A stretch of 64,000 nucleotides of DNA, taken from positions 2,127,400 to 2,191,399 of the forward strand of contig RPFO01000164.1 in NCBI GenBank assembly GCA_009746045.1, written 5' to 3'. The first letter of the stretch is position 1. Each line of letters opens with the position of its first letter. Shown in pieces: positions 54,501 through 61,773 of this stretch. The DNA comes from Mesostigma viride (Eukaryota; Streptophyta; Mesostigmatophyceae; Mesostigmatales; Mesostigmataceae). The position numbers and the translations under genes are program-made. Under the pieces are notes generated by a model. That model made no database searches, had not been told where the DNA came from, and was given only the letters and a program-made list of their open reading frames with translations.

Positions 54501-57500
54501 AACAAGAAAATCATACAGTTAGTTGGCAGACACAGGTTCGTCTTCTTCCCGCCCGAACTCCGCTCGCACTGCCTCCCCAAGTGGGCCATGCAACGCCTCC
54601 TTCTTGATGTGCTTGTGCAGACGGTCTTGGCCTTTCGCAGCCGCTTCTCCCGCCGGGCCAGCTTGGACTGCCAGGTCCTCCTGATGCCTGCGGTAGCGCT
54701 CCTCCGCCTGCGCCCTCCCCGGCGCCACCATCTGGGCAAGTCGCTCCCGCTAGCAGCGCAGGCTTCCACGCCTCGTATAGCATTTTCGTCTGCTCGCGGC
54801 GAATCTGGGTGACTGCAATCTTGTGGCGAATTCTTGTCCCCTTGGCCTGCGCCTGCTCCCACCATGTCGCTCCCTCGCCCGACGCTGCTCCACCGCTGCC
54901 CTCCTTTCCAGCTTCACGCGCTTGCGCGCCTTGAACTCCTCCAACCATCGGTGAGCCTCTCCCTCCCTGCGCTGCATGGCCGGGGTCATGAGGATGACGT
55001 CTTCATCCGACACGGCCGAAGGACCTGTCAACGAGTATTCCGACTCTTGCAGGATTCCATCAAGCCTGGCCTCGCTCGGCCCCGTCTTGCACATGTGCTT
55101 AAAGCATGCCAGCTCCTTACGCTTCACCACCGCATACTCCTCCCGCGGGGACTCGAGGCCGCAGAAGAGAGCATGCCTGACCTGGTCAGCGTCGGCCCTC
55201 TGCTGGGCACGCTCGTGAGCCTGCACGTCCTGCCGCTGCTCCTCCGGTCGAACTGCCTCGCCGGCTCACGGGCGAGAATGGCATCTGCCGATTCCTGGCG
55301 CGAGGGGGTATCGTCCCGCTCCTCTGCCGAGGAGCCGGGCTGCATGCCATACAATGCCAGAGACTCCGATGTTTCCGGGACCTCCGCGTTGTCGGCCTCC
55401 GCAGCCGCATGTTAACCACCGGAGTGGTCCCCCGCCTGCGAGGAATGATGGGAATGCGCACAAGATCCCTATGTGAGGTTCTGGAGCCGTTGCTGTCGGA
55501 ACATGTCCTGTCTCCCACCAGACCAGCTTCGTCCTGGCTGACGAACTCTGGGTCAGGGTCAGGCGAATAAGCCTGCGCTGCTCGCAGCATCTCCATCGGG
55601 TGCGCCAGCTCCAAGTCGGACGTTCCAGAAGAGTCCGAATTCGAAGAGCTCGACGAGGTCTCCTGGGGAGAAGACGGAGGAGACGGCGGAGGAGACGGCG
55701 GAGGAGATGGTGGAGCGACCATATTTCCGTTGTTTGACGGCATTTTATGGGAAGGCTTCTTGGAAAATTACGGGCAATGTGTCTGTTGTTAACTCGGTGG
55801 AACGCACACGTGTGTTTTTTCGGGGTTTCTTATGCAAGTTATAATGAATGCACGGACAAAGGATCACGAGCGCTAGCTGCGTGTCAAATAGCTGCACTGG
55901 GATTGATGACGACAAGACTCGTTGGCAGTTGGATAGGTTGGCATAGGAACTGCTGATGGCATAGGCCCGCTGATGGCAGAGGCGATCGGATCTGTTCATA
56001 TGCCATCTAAGCTATTGGCATAGGAACTGCTGGCCAGCCGTCAGCCATGGCTGGCTAGAATTTACGCAAGTTAATCTAACTTGCTGATCTGAAGCGGACT
56101 GACCACTCAGGTACGACCTGATCTGCTCAGATCTAACGTGACAACTACAGTCCCTGTACCGAGGTGCCGGCTCGCTTCATACTGAGGATTGCCTCGTATA
56201 CATGCCACGTCTCCTCTACCAGTACCCTCCCAGTACCCAATTCGGTACGAGCGGTACTGACACGTGTCCACTTAGGCTATAGCGGGAGACTTCGACTAAC
56301 TAGTTATTAGGTGTGCCCGGTACGCAGGTCTGGGTGTTTGTGCCTGCTCCACTCAGTTCTTTTAGTACAAAGTCTGGCTACCCTGGAGTTCCGCGGTTAA
56401 TAGAAGAGGTACTCTTTGACTGTAGAACAAACTTCCCAAACTGTTTAGAAAGCATGGGTGTGTTGGCATGGTGACCATATTTGTAGTACAAAGTGAATGA
56501 TATCTGTAATTAACCAGCGGTTGAGGCACTATAGATCAGGGTTCAGCGCATGGTATATCTCACTATGGGCCCCAGTATGCATGAAGTGCGTGTTTAGTTC
56601 ATTACTTAGTTAATTAATGCATGAAGCCAGCAGCCACCCAAACGTTTTATGCCTCATGCCATTCCCAGCATTACCCTGCTGGCTTCAGGCTTCCTGCAGA
56701 TGCTGACATATCTGCACGCACATTACGTCGTGGGTTTCCTGTGGCCATGTGTATGTGTATGTGCATTTCTGTGGAGCATTCCTTCAGGATGGGTGGACCC
56801 CCTTGCACTGGGCATCTGGTAACGGCCGCCTCAGTGTTGTCATTTTCCTGGTGTCCAGCGGTGCGGACACAGAGGCCGAGAACAAGGTTAGTTTACAATA
56901 CAGTAGTTATAGTGCAATAAATATACTTCTATTCCTTATCACCCTCCAAGGCCGAGGTTTGTTTACACTCCATTAGCATTTATTCAGTAGTATTCCTTAT
57001 CGCCCTCCAAGGCCGAGGTTTGTTTACACTCCAGTAGCATTTATTCAGTAGTATTCCTTATCGCCCTCCAAGGCCAAGGTTTGTTTACACTCCAGTAGCA
57101 TTTATTCAGTAGTATTCCTTATCGCCCTCCAAGGCCAAGGTTTGTTTACACTCCAGTAGCATTTATTCAGTACTATTCCTTATCGCCCTCCAAGGCCAAG
57201 GTTTGTTTACACTCCAGTAGCATTTATTCAGTAGTATTCCTTATCGCCCTCCAAGGCCAAGGTTTGTTTACACTCCAGTAGCATTTATTCAGTACTATTC
57301 CTTATCGCCCTCCAAGGCCGAGGTTTGTTTACACTCCAGTAGCATTTATTCAGTACTATTCCTTATCGCCCTCCAAGGCCGAGGTTTGTTTACACTCCAG
57401 TAGCATTTATTCAGTACTATTCCTTATCGCCCTCCAAGGCCGAGGTTTGTTTAGGTGACAGGCACGTGGCGGCGCTTGACTAGCATGCACGACATATGAC

Positions 57501-60342
57501 AGCGGTGGCACGCTAGCCTACCCCATTGTGGCAGTCGTGCAGGCGCAGCGGGCAGCAGTAAGACGTACTTTGTGTCATCTGAGGTGCAACTGTTTGGGTC
57601 GGTGGTGATCCATTGGCCAGCCGCTCGATTGACCTGTCAATGAGCGTAGTCATGCACAGAGCGCTTCGGTCACTCACATCATCTGTTTGGTGATGGACGT
57701 ATCAGCCCGTGAATCCTCCCGGATTGCTTGGGAAGGAGAAGGGTACATGCATTTAGGGCTCAGATTGCTTGGGAAGGAGAAGGGTACATGCATTTAGGGC
57801 GCATGCGTTGAAGTACTGGCTGGCGGATGCTGCTGCACTTCTTAAGGTTGGCCACAGTGATTGTATCTGATGCTTAACCCCCCCTCATGGTTTTAGAACC
57901 TGGCGGGAGACCTGACAGTGCTACAGTATACTTTGCACCCTCTGGTTATCATCCATGCCGGATGCATGAACATGCCTGATTTACTGACCTGCCGCACGCT
58001 TCCGCCAACTGCAGGATGGGAAGACACCTTTTGACCTTGCTGAGGATGCGCGGGAGGCAAAAGTGGCAAAGTTCTTGCACGAGTTCAAGCCACAAGCACA
58101 AGAAACAAGTGTCCCACCAATGGTGCCACCGACGCAGTTTCCAGCTGCCACGCCCACGAATCTACCAGCAGCATCAGCTGTCACACCAGCAACGCCACCG
58201 GCAGAAGAGCCAGTAGTTGCGGAAAAAAAGCTAGCCGAGCAGGAGAGAGCTGTTGTACCAACCACGACGAAGGCAAAAAAGCCAGCAAAAAAAAAGAAGC
58301 CGCCAGTGCAAAAGCTAGCTGTTGCGCAAGCAGAGCTGGAGGGGGATGGCCCAGCTGTGGTCGCATCCACGCCACATGAACAGGACCCAGCTGTAGTACA
58401 GCCGACGCCACAGGCGCACGAGCCAGCTGTTCTGCCAACGACGGCACAGGGGCAGGAGCCGGCTGCCGAGCAAGCCAAGGGGATGGCGGTGAGTGTCTCA
58501 AGCGTGGAGTGTTCAAATAGGGCTCTCCACCCAGCGTCTTCAAACTTCTTTTCCTGCACTTGGTCGTTAATAGACGAGCGTTGCCTACACCGATCCGTCA
58601 CCTTGTAGATCACTTACTAATGCTTCAGGAAGAGGAGTACATTGTGGATGTGATCATTGTGGATGTGGCAAGCGTAAGCGCTGCTCTTCGTTTGCCCATG
58701 CACCGACCTGAGATAGAGGCTCTCGCTACTACTGCACGGGCAATCTGTTGGGCAACACCAGGCATGGCCACTTCCACATTTCCGGGGGGAGTGTTTGTAT
58801 ACTAGTATAGAATGTGTCATGCAGTGACTATATTGGGATTTGGGGTTGTCAAGGAGGTCATATTTGTGCAAGCTGACGAGAAAATGGGCTAGCTACATCA
58901 TCATCAAGACGGCATCTCTGGCATCAGCACCAAGGGACTGGGCTTGGCTCGTTGCTGTAGTGAAGGCTGCCTCTCCCACCCACAGAAGAAAAATTGCAAC
59001 CGTGCCATTGGCTGACGCTTTATGAGGGGGTAAGGGCGTTTGATGAGAGGCCAATTATAGCCACTTCTTCCGCATTCTTTTGGGATGGCGTCTACCAATG
59101 GTTTTCCCCATAGTGTATAGGGATTAGGGATTTCAACACGACATTCAGGGTCGTCTTTACATACTGTACAAGGACAAATTAAGGGGGAACAGCACAGGCG
59201 ATGCACGACTTTGGGCAGACAGCGATGCAGGCAATTAGCTTCATATGAGGATAATTTTTTACCAATGTAGTGGATTCACACAACTTTGGAGCCGTTGGGT
59301 TCTTCTGGCGCAGACCTTGAAGCCTCCGTGGCAGGAGCATGTCAGCAATGGGGCGCCCGCTTCCATGCATCCCTGGGCACCTCCCTCTTCCAGAACTATT
59401 CTACCACTGTTGTATGATAACTAAATGCTCCCCTTTTCCATGACCTCATTCCCAGGCCAGCTCGACCAAACGAGACCACTGAGATCCACGTAGCTAACCT
59501 TTCTGGTCATGTGCTTGTTTTGTCGGATGTGGTCACATGCTGGTTGAGCACAGGACCAGGACACGGAGGACCAGGGAGGTGGTCGTGCCGCGCTGCACTT
59601 GCCCGTGGCCAACAGGGATCCCCAACAGGACCTTTTTGCTAGCCTGGAGGGGATGGTGCCCGGCATTCAGGACACCTTGGCGCTGGCGCAGGAGGCGCAC
59701 CGCATGGGTCTCATGGTGAAGGACGCTGCTGTCGAAGTGGCGGGGCTAGAATGCCAGGATCAAGGCAGCAAAGAACTCCGTGAGCGCAGCTGCAATGAAG
59801 AGACCTCAGAGGGGCCTGCGGAAGCAGAACCTGCGCACACCTCGCTGGATCGCGTTTATCAAAGCAGTAATGGCATGGGCGAAGAGATGGAGGAGGATGA
59901 GGCTGAGCAGTTGTTGCTGGGCAGCCTTTGCGCCCTGGGTGAGATGTCAAGGACCCATCCAGGCGTGGCAGAGCCACAACCTCAGCAGCAGCTGATGCCG
60001 CCAGAAGCGGCGGGGGTAACCAGTGGCAGCAGCCAGCAGGTAGTGCCTGCTAAAGACATGGCGAGGTCCGAGAGCCGTGAAACTGATGTGGAGGCGGCAG
60101 GCAGGTTGGCCGCCGAGCAGCTCAACGAAGCAATCAGGGACTGCGGCGAGAGGCTGATGCCAGCCGCGGCGGCTACCTGGAAGGCGCTGGAACAGGTGCA
60201 CTTGTGCTTGCAGCAGCAGCAGGGCATCGTGATGGAGCTGCGGTACCGCCTGGCGACTGCCATCCAGTCTGGGCAGAAGTTTGTGGACTTGGCGCGATCA
60301 CAGCGGAGAGATGAGGCTCCTCCAGGCACTGATGTGCTGTAG
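31344..60342 (+). CDS. Ankyrin-repeat protein gene, 29 kb, one repeat per exon
   Basis: Exons: 31344-31346 (ATG only, inferred), 31535-31630, 33654-33752, 35267-35365, 36634-36732, 37919-38017, 41567-41665, 43116-43214, 44823-44921, 47271-47369, 49130-49228, 56788-56886, 58015-58488, 58629-58673, 59554-60342. Ten are exactly 99 nt and start just after CAG with the residues before TPLH (for example [10 protein letters not shown]). They end [11 protein letters not shown]. All introns are phase 0, so exons can be skipped or duplicated without frameshift. The product is about 798 residues: eleven ankyrin repeats, a capping half-repeat, a Pro/Ala/Lys-rich linker and a Gln/Glu-rich tail. Ankyrin repeats mediate protein binding; the partner is unknown. 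The exon series is strong; the start and the 58.6-59.6 kb joins are weaker. Confidence 0.8.
31836..31865 (+). pseudogene. Stub of a dead ankyrin exon
   Basis: 'AATGGCTGGACACCCTTGAG' reads NGWTPL, the start of a consensus ankyrin repeat, but runs into a stop after four more codons next to a 10-bp duplication (CCTTGAGGAA twice). No acceptor CAG precedes it. It is likely the remains of one lost repeat exon in the intron between exons 31535-31630 and 33654-33752. Confidence 0.4.
32039..33240 (+). repeat. 1.2-kb pure pyrimidine CCCTCC/CCCCT tract
   Basis: Only C and T on the plus strand, in irregular CCCTCC, CCCCTCCCC and CCTCCCT units. It sits in an ankyrin intron. Long open frames on both strands are translations of this repeat (Pro/Ser/Leu or Gly/Arg/Glu) and are not genes. 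Such tracts form triplex DNA and G-quadruplexes on the purine strand. Confidence 0.98.
33783..34254 (+). other. Ankyrin intron, no other feature
   Basis: Contains 'GGCCATTT(T/C)TAGGCCATTT' repeats at 33958-34000; otherwise featureless. Confidence 0.4.
34255..34530 (+). repeat. 7-bp repeats TTTGTCG then TTTGTTG
   Basis: A homogenised TTTGTCG block is followed by a TTTGTTG block with one TTTCTTG patch. It is not a known telomeric repeat. Open frames through it ([14 protein letters not shown]) are artefacts of a 7-bp unit. Confidence 0.95.
34531..35266 (+). other. Ankyrin intron, no other feature
   Basis: Unique sequence with short frames only; nothing recognised. Confidence 0.4.
35366..36330 (+). 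other. Ankyrin intron, no other feature
   Basis: No repeat family or gene recognised with confidence. 35560-35580 has weak similarity to 49690-49710 ('CCCCTGTGATC'), perhaps remains of a SINE. Confidence 0.35.
36331..36588 (+). repeat. (GA)n and (GT)n microsatellites
   Basis: About 90 bp of GA (36340-36428), GT at 36448-36468 and GT at 36543-36588, all in the intron immediately before the exon at 36634. The GT run plus 'GTGCCTGCTGAATCTCC' precedes the acceptor. Confidence 0.95.
36733..36879 (+). repeat. Three 49-bp repeats copying exon end and donor
   Basis: Starting at the donor of exon 36634-36732, a 49-bp unit is present three times. Each unit ends 'AAGGATGCC(A/G)AGGACAAG' and is followed by GTCAG or GTTAG, so four equivalent donors lie in a row (36733, 36782, 36831, 36880). 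Confidence 0.9.
36942..37139 (+). repeat. Six 33-bp tandem repeats
   Basis: Units start 'CCTCAAACCAAAAAGATGCA' and differ at two sites. 33 bp equals eleven codons; the plus frame reads [11 protein letters not shown] in each unit, but it is intronic and isolated. Confidence 0.95.
37140..37918 (+). other. Ankyrin intron, no other feature
   Basis: 37640-37770 contains doubled 'GCTGTGCCTCCAGG/CATGCCTCCAGG' motifs. No gene. Confidence 0.4.
38018..38342 (+). repeat. Donor-derived repeats and 25-bp minisatellite
   Basis: After the donor at 38018, copies of 'ACAAGGATGCCAAGGACAAG' plus a GT donor recur at about 38085-38103 and 38180-38200. 38222-38340 then carries five units of about 25-27 bp around 'GTACGCATGCCGCAGGAG'. 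The bacterial-like island begins directly after. Confidence 0.85.
38394..38845 (+). pseudogene. IS66 orfA-like HTH transposition protein, frameshifted
   Basis: ATG 38394 has AGGAG at 38384-38388 (5-nt spacing). The first 27 codons ([20 protein letters not shown]...) end at a TAA. The neighbouring frame continues '[20 protein letters not shown]' and '[20 protein letters not shown]'. This is a helix-turn-helix followed by the FVEV segment found in orfA proteins of IS66-like and related elements of Rickettsiales. From about '[11 protein letters not shown]' the sequence no longer looks like that family and may be a second fragment fused in frame. Confidence 0.5.
39017..39127 (+). pseudogene. TonB/TolA-like Lys-Pro-Glu linker fragment
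   Basis: One frame reads '[20 protein letters not shown]' and then KKQNPNK, a charged proline-rich stretch like the periplasm-spanning region of TonB or TolA. There is no membrane anchor or C-terminal domain. Low-complexity sequence makes this weak. Confidence 0.25.
39156..39350 (-). pseudogene. tuf: EF-Tu, N-terminal fragment of bacterial type
   Basis: Minus strand, ATG at 39350, with AGGAG at 39364-39360, 9 nt upstream. Residues 1-54 are standard EF-Tu: '[20 protein letters not shown]' contains the GTP-binding P-loop GHVDHGKT, and 'YDDIDGAP' leads to switch I. There the homology stops: after GAP the frame reads [10 protein letters not shown] and ends, in place of the expected EEKARGITI. 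EF-Tu delivers aminoacyl-tRNA to the ribosome; this 64-codon stump cannot. The [20 protein letters not shown] form is common in alphaproteobacteria. Confidence 0.85.
39430..39675 (-). pseudogene. LptC-like fragment
   Basis: The minus frame reads '[20 protein letters not shown]', then '[20 protein letters not shown]' and 'SSEDPVEV'. LptC proteins have a D-G--D---N-L-LSGNV pattern followed by alternating strands, so an LPS-export periplasmic protein is plausible. Upstream bases to about 39800 give related-looking text in other frames ('[14 protein letters not shown]'), so the gene is frameshifted. No complete start. Confidence 0.4.
39924..40040 (+). pseudogene. IS66 transposase (TnpC) core fragment
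   Basis: The frame reads [20 protein letters not shown], then [18 protein letters not shown] and a stop. 'W-YV-D-RP...P-A-Y-YSPDRKG-HP---L-GF' is a hallmark block of the IS66 family catalytic domain, just after the first catalytic Asp region. Both sides are out of frame. Confidence 0.75.
40201..41566 (+). other. Ankyrin intron, no other gene
   Basis: Holds one donor-motif copy (40218-40240) and a short (CA)n at 40793-40812. 41338-41375 is a string 'CCTGTGTTCGAATCCAGTAT' plus 'CGTACCAAACTAC', shared in inverted orientation with 49345-49395, probably a SINE remnant. Confidence 0.45.
41666..43115 (+). other. Ankyrin intron, no other gene
   Basis: 41690-41900 is A/T-rich with 'GTTGATAAT' repeats; 41993-42056 has three 'GACTA(C/G)CTAGGCCTAA' units. 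No other feature recognised. Confidence 0.4.
43215..43365 (+). repeat. Donor-derived 49-bp repeats after exon 43116-43214
   Basis: Three units ending 'AAGG(A/G)(T/C)GCCA(A/T)GGACAAG'. Two are followed by TTAGTAG, having lost the G of the donor, and the last by GTCAGC, a good donor. Confidence 0.85.
43415..43550 (+). repeat. Tandem 24-bp repeats
   Basis: 'GATCTAATCTGGCACATACC' plus AGTT or AGAT, five to six units; two carry an extra G. Confidence 0.95.
43551..44822 (+). other. Ankyrin intron, no other gene
   Basis: Contains (TTTG)n at 43785-43806 and (TC)n at 44553-44576. An A/T-rich stretch (43740-44110) has 'GCACATT(A/T)G(A/T)CAGCCA' twice. Nothing coding. Confidence 0.4.
44922..45324 (+). 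other. Ankyrin intron, no other gene
   Basis: No repeat or gene recognised. Confidence 0.4.
45325..45378 (+). mobile_element. LINE B 3' terminal fragment with TTAC tail
   Basis: 'CAGCATAGTACTTCCTGGCA' and the following 'TGCGCATGACACGCAAGTAC' with TTACTTACC match 61428-61480. 'CGGCATAA' on both sides (45282-45289, 45386-45393) may be the target-site duplication of a copy about 95 bp long. Confidence 0.6.
45379..45892 (+). repeat. Ankyrin intron with a two-copy tandem duplication
   Basis: 'CTTGCTTACTTGTCAACTTG' plus 'AAGATCGTTTCCT(C/T)CAA' occurs at 45697-45740 and 45770-45808. The rest is featureless. Confidence 0.7.
45893..46650. mobile_element. Foldback/MITE-like element, 758 bp
   Basis: Terminal inverted repeats of roughly 330 bp begin TTTGACCTGGACGATCA and meet around a spacer at about 46225-46300. 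The arms share 'AACTCGGGCTGTCACT', 'AAGTTGCGGCTGTC', 'GGACATACGCC' and 'CTAGTCGACCAAGTAGC' in inverted order, with indels. No ORF or clear target-site duplication. It sits in an ankyrin intron. Confidence 0.8.
46651..47270 (+). other. Ankyrin intron, no other gene
   Basis: Nothing recognised before the acceptor at 47270. Confidence 0.4.
47370..47615 (+). repeat. Donor-spanning repeats of about 65 bp after exon 47271-47369
   Basis: 'GTCCGTTC(A/T)CATGACTC' starts at the donor (47370) and recurs at about 47430 and 47491, each preceded by 'CCCAGAC(A/C)GAG'. Each unit therefore repeats the exon-like GAGACC/CCGAG end plus GTCCGT. A fourth, diverged unit follows. Confidence 0.9.
47616..49129 (+). 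other. Ankyrin intron, no other gene
   Basis: 48298-48352 repeats 'ATACGCCCAAGGGGCC' twice. Otherwise featureless. Confidence 0.4.
49229..50639 (+). other. Ankyrin intron with a tRNA-like SINE remnant
   Basis: One donor-motif copy lies at 49308-49325 ('AGGATGCCAAGGGTAAGG'). On the minus strand, 49440-49350 contains 'CGCTTGGGATGCCTTCGGAT' and 'GGTCCTGTGTTCGAATCC', which resemble pol III A and B boxes. The T-stem does not pair, so it is not a tRNA gene but may be a tRNA-derived SINE; the B-box part recurs at 41338. Confidence 0.4.
50640..51217 (+). pseudogene. Gag-like fragment, inverted duplicate of 51565-52140
   Basis: The plus frame carries '[20 protein letters not shown]', '[20 protein letters not shown]', '[20 protein letters not shown]' and 'TWLTKAE', then TAA at 51215. 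The same protein is encoded by the minus-strand locus with a few substitutions. The N-terminal side lacks the upstream domains of the minus copy, so this is a partial duplicate. A Gln/Pro run ([12 protein letters not shown]) precedes it. Function unknown; it resembles a retroelement structural protein. Confidence 0.55.
51362..53728 (-). pseudogene. Gag-like retroelement ORF, frameshifted (locus 1)
   Basis: Successive minus frames: 53728-53105 begins [20 protein letters not shown] and is acidic then coiled-coil ('[20 protein letters not shown]'). About 53060-52900 has '[20 protein letters not shown]' and '[20 protein letters not shown]'. 52549-52025 is Gln/Pro-rich with '[10 protein letters not shown]'. 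51946-51362 has the 'FLFKIEHSW...' domain and a Lys/Arg-rich end. At least three frameshifts. The order (acidic N-terminus, long coiled coil, basic tail) suits a Gag or ORF1 protein, but no zinc knuckle, protease or reverse transcriptase follows. It lies antisense in an ankyrin intron. Confidence 0.5.
54225..54302 (+). repeat. Tandem 16-17-bp repeats
   Basis: 'ACCAGAACGCCCCAAA' in about five variable units, just past the 3' end of Gag-like locus 2 (minus). Confidence 0.9.
54303..55743 (-). pseudogene. Gag-like retroelement ORF, frameshifted (locus 2)
   Basis: A paralogue of 51362-53728. The minus frame from 55743 starts [20 protein letters not shown] and has a Ser-rich acidic part. 55226-54750 contains '[20 protein letters not shown]' and '[20 protein letters not shown]', aligning with '[20 protein letters not shown]' of locus 1. 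54731-54519 is a helical Arg/Ala-rich segment. The downstream 'FLFKIEHSW' domain is missing. The two loci are in the same orientation about 0.6 kb apart and strongly diverged, so they are separate insertions or an old tandem duplication. Confidence 0.5.
55744..56787 (+). other. Ankyrin intron, no other gene
   Basis: Featureless except 'GGCATAGGAACTGCTG' twice (55941, 56016). Confidence 0.4.
56887..57452 (+). repeat. Nine 60-bp repeats starting at an ankyrin donor
   Basis: After donor 56887 (AACAAG|GTTAGT) a unit with 'CCTCCAAGGCC(G/A)AGG' then TTTGTTTACACTCCAGTAGC recurs about every 60 bp to 57452. Every unit contains an AGG|TTTGT or AAG|GTTTGT donor-like string. The length is a multiple of three. 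Confidence 0.95.
57453..58014 (+). other. Ankyrin intron with a 43-bp duplication
   Basis: 'ATTGCTTGGGAAGGAGAAGG' plus GTACATGCATTTAGGGC occurs at 57722 and 57765. Nothing else. Confidence 0.6.
58015..58488 (+). CDS. Ankyrin gene: capping repeat and Pro/Ala/Lys-rich linker exon
   Basis: After TGCAG the frame reads [20 protein letters not shown], a C-terminal capping ankyrin repeat (TPFDLA replaces TPLHLA). About 120 residues of repeating 'P-A-E-PAV' and '[10 protein letters not shown]' text follow, to the donor GCG|GTGAGT. The Lys cluster could act as a nuclear-localisation signal. The linker shows degenerate repeats of about 14 residues ('T-A-PAV-PTT'). Confidence 0.7.
59554..60342 (+). CDS. 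Ankyrin gene: terminal exon, Gln/Glu-rich
   Basis: Opens after GCACAG with [20 protein letters not shown] (an ankyrin-like '[13 protein letters not shown]') and runs 262 codons to TAG 60340. Contains '[20 protein letters not shown]', Gln runs and amphipathic helices ('[18 protein letters not shown]'). Its assignment to the same gene rests on phase-0 acceptor, strand and position; no intact start codon precedes it. LINE B is inserted about 100 bp past the stop, in the likely 3' UTR. Confidence 0.6.
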   Translation, partial: DQDTEDQGGGRAALHLPVANRDPQQDLFASLEGMVPGIQDTLALAQEAHRMGLMVKDAAVEVAGLECQDQGSKELRERSCNEETSEGPAEAEPAHTSLDRVYQSSNGMGEEMEEDEAEQLLLGSLCALGEMSRTHPGVAEPQPQQQLMPPEAAGVTSGSSQQVVPAKDMARSESRETDVEAAGRLAAEQLNEAIRDCGERLMPAAAATWKALEQVHLCLQQQQGIVMELRYRLATAIQSGQKFVDLARSQRRDEAPPGTDVL

Positions 60343-60441
60343 TTGCTGGAGATAACATGGCATTGCGAACTCGTGAGTAAAGAGCGTCCCGGATGATGGT
60401 TGGATGATGTTTTGGAGTGCATCGTGGGCTATACTTTTCAC

Positions 60442-61480
60442 CAGCACGGGCGGTGGGGCTTATGATCAGCAAGAAAATGGAAGTCATGGCCATCCGCTTC
60501 CCTGCTAGGACCACCCCACCCACCCTCCTCTTGCTGGACGGAAGCCCCGTTCCCCCCGCGCCTCGCTGCAACTTCTTGGCACCTAGCTCCCCTCCACGGC
60601 CGATGACATCAACACTCGCATTGGCCAGGCCTGGACGGCCCTCCGCCGCCAGGTTCTGGACATGTCGCTACCTGAGTGAGCGCCGCAAGCGCATTCGGTT
60701 CAAGGCCCTTGTCCTCAGCATCCTCCATTACGGCTGCGAGACGTGGACCCTGGACCATGCGCTGAGCAAGCAGCTTGATGGCACCGTCACTAGAATGCTC
60801 CGTCACATCCTCGGCGTCCGCTACCAAGAGCGCCGCACCCGGGCCGAGCTCTACTTCAAGCTCCCTCTTGTCACCCATACCATCCGACACCACCGCCTCC
60901 TCTTTCCCGGACATCTTGCCCACACAGACCAGGTGAATACCAATATGGGCCCTGCCGGCAGGGTTAGGACTGGCCAACCAGGTAGACACCTCCCCCTATG
61001 GCAGGGTCCCCTTTTCCCGTCACAACCCACTGGCAAACTTGCGCGCGCCCCGCACCGAGGCAGCGCGACCCGGGCCTATTGCTATGTGACACAATTGCTT
61101 GAGGATGCAGGGCTTCTGGGACTATCTGTACTCCACGCCCGCATGATAGACAATGAGACATGGGCTGCCGTCTGCGATAAGCACCTTCCTGAGGGGCATG
61201 CTCCTGTTTTCTCCCCATGGGCCCCGCGGCCCATTGCTAGCCAGGGTAGAAGTCCGCAGGTGGAGGTTATTGGGCCTGAGGATAGCCGCTACCCTACCGC
61301 CTCGTCTGCCATTACAGTAGAGGACAGCTCGGATGAGGATTACATCCCCATCTAGTGACTACATGGTTGGGGCATGATGCAGAGGATATATTTGTAACTT
61401 TCGTGTTATTATTTTTCTAATCAGATTAGCATAGTACTCCGTGGCATGCCCACGCGCATGCCACGCAAGTACTTACTTAC
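60442..61480 (+). mobile_element. LINE B: 5'-truncated copy with TTAC tail
   Basis: ACTTTTCAC flanks it (60433-60441 and 61481-61489). The frame is open from the first inserted base to TAG 61353: 'WGLMISKKMEVMAI', 'LSILHYGCETWTLDHALSKQ', 'LDGTVTRMLRHILGV', 'IRHHRLLFPGHLAHTDQVNT', and an acidic end 'ITVEDSSDEDYIPI'. This is the part of ORF2 after the reverse transcriptase palm. A 3' UTR of about 80 bp, a hairpin (61435-61475) and TTACTTAC follow. The undamaged frame suggests a young insertion. Confidence 0.85.
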
Positions 61481-61489
61481 ACTTTTCAC

Positions 61490-61761
61490 TGGTCAGGCGC
61501 AGTTTGGGCCCACCTGAGGAGAAGAAATCCACTCAGTTACAGCGCAATCGATCAGCCATTGCCCGGGTACATACCCCTAGCTGTCCGCTTGGTACTCCAG
61601 TGAGAGTATGCGATCCATCAATATCTCCGCGCAGTAGTTGCTAGCTGGACTCTGTATCAGTGAGCTCAGCTTTAATCATTAAATACATACATGTGGGGCC
61701 TGCATTCCAGGCAATGCGATAAGGCGGCGGTCCGGCTGGGCACCCGATTCTTGTCATGCAT
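61490..61761. other. No gene seen
   Basis: Short unique stretch between LINE insertions. Confidence 0.4.
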
Positions 61762-61773
61762 TCGATCAGGGAT

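Noticed and set aside
56945-57452. CRISPR-like array of 60-bp units
   Set aside because: The whole 60-bp unit is repeated; there are no variable spacers.
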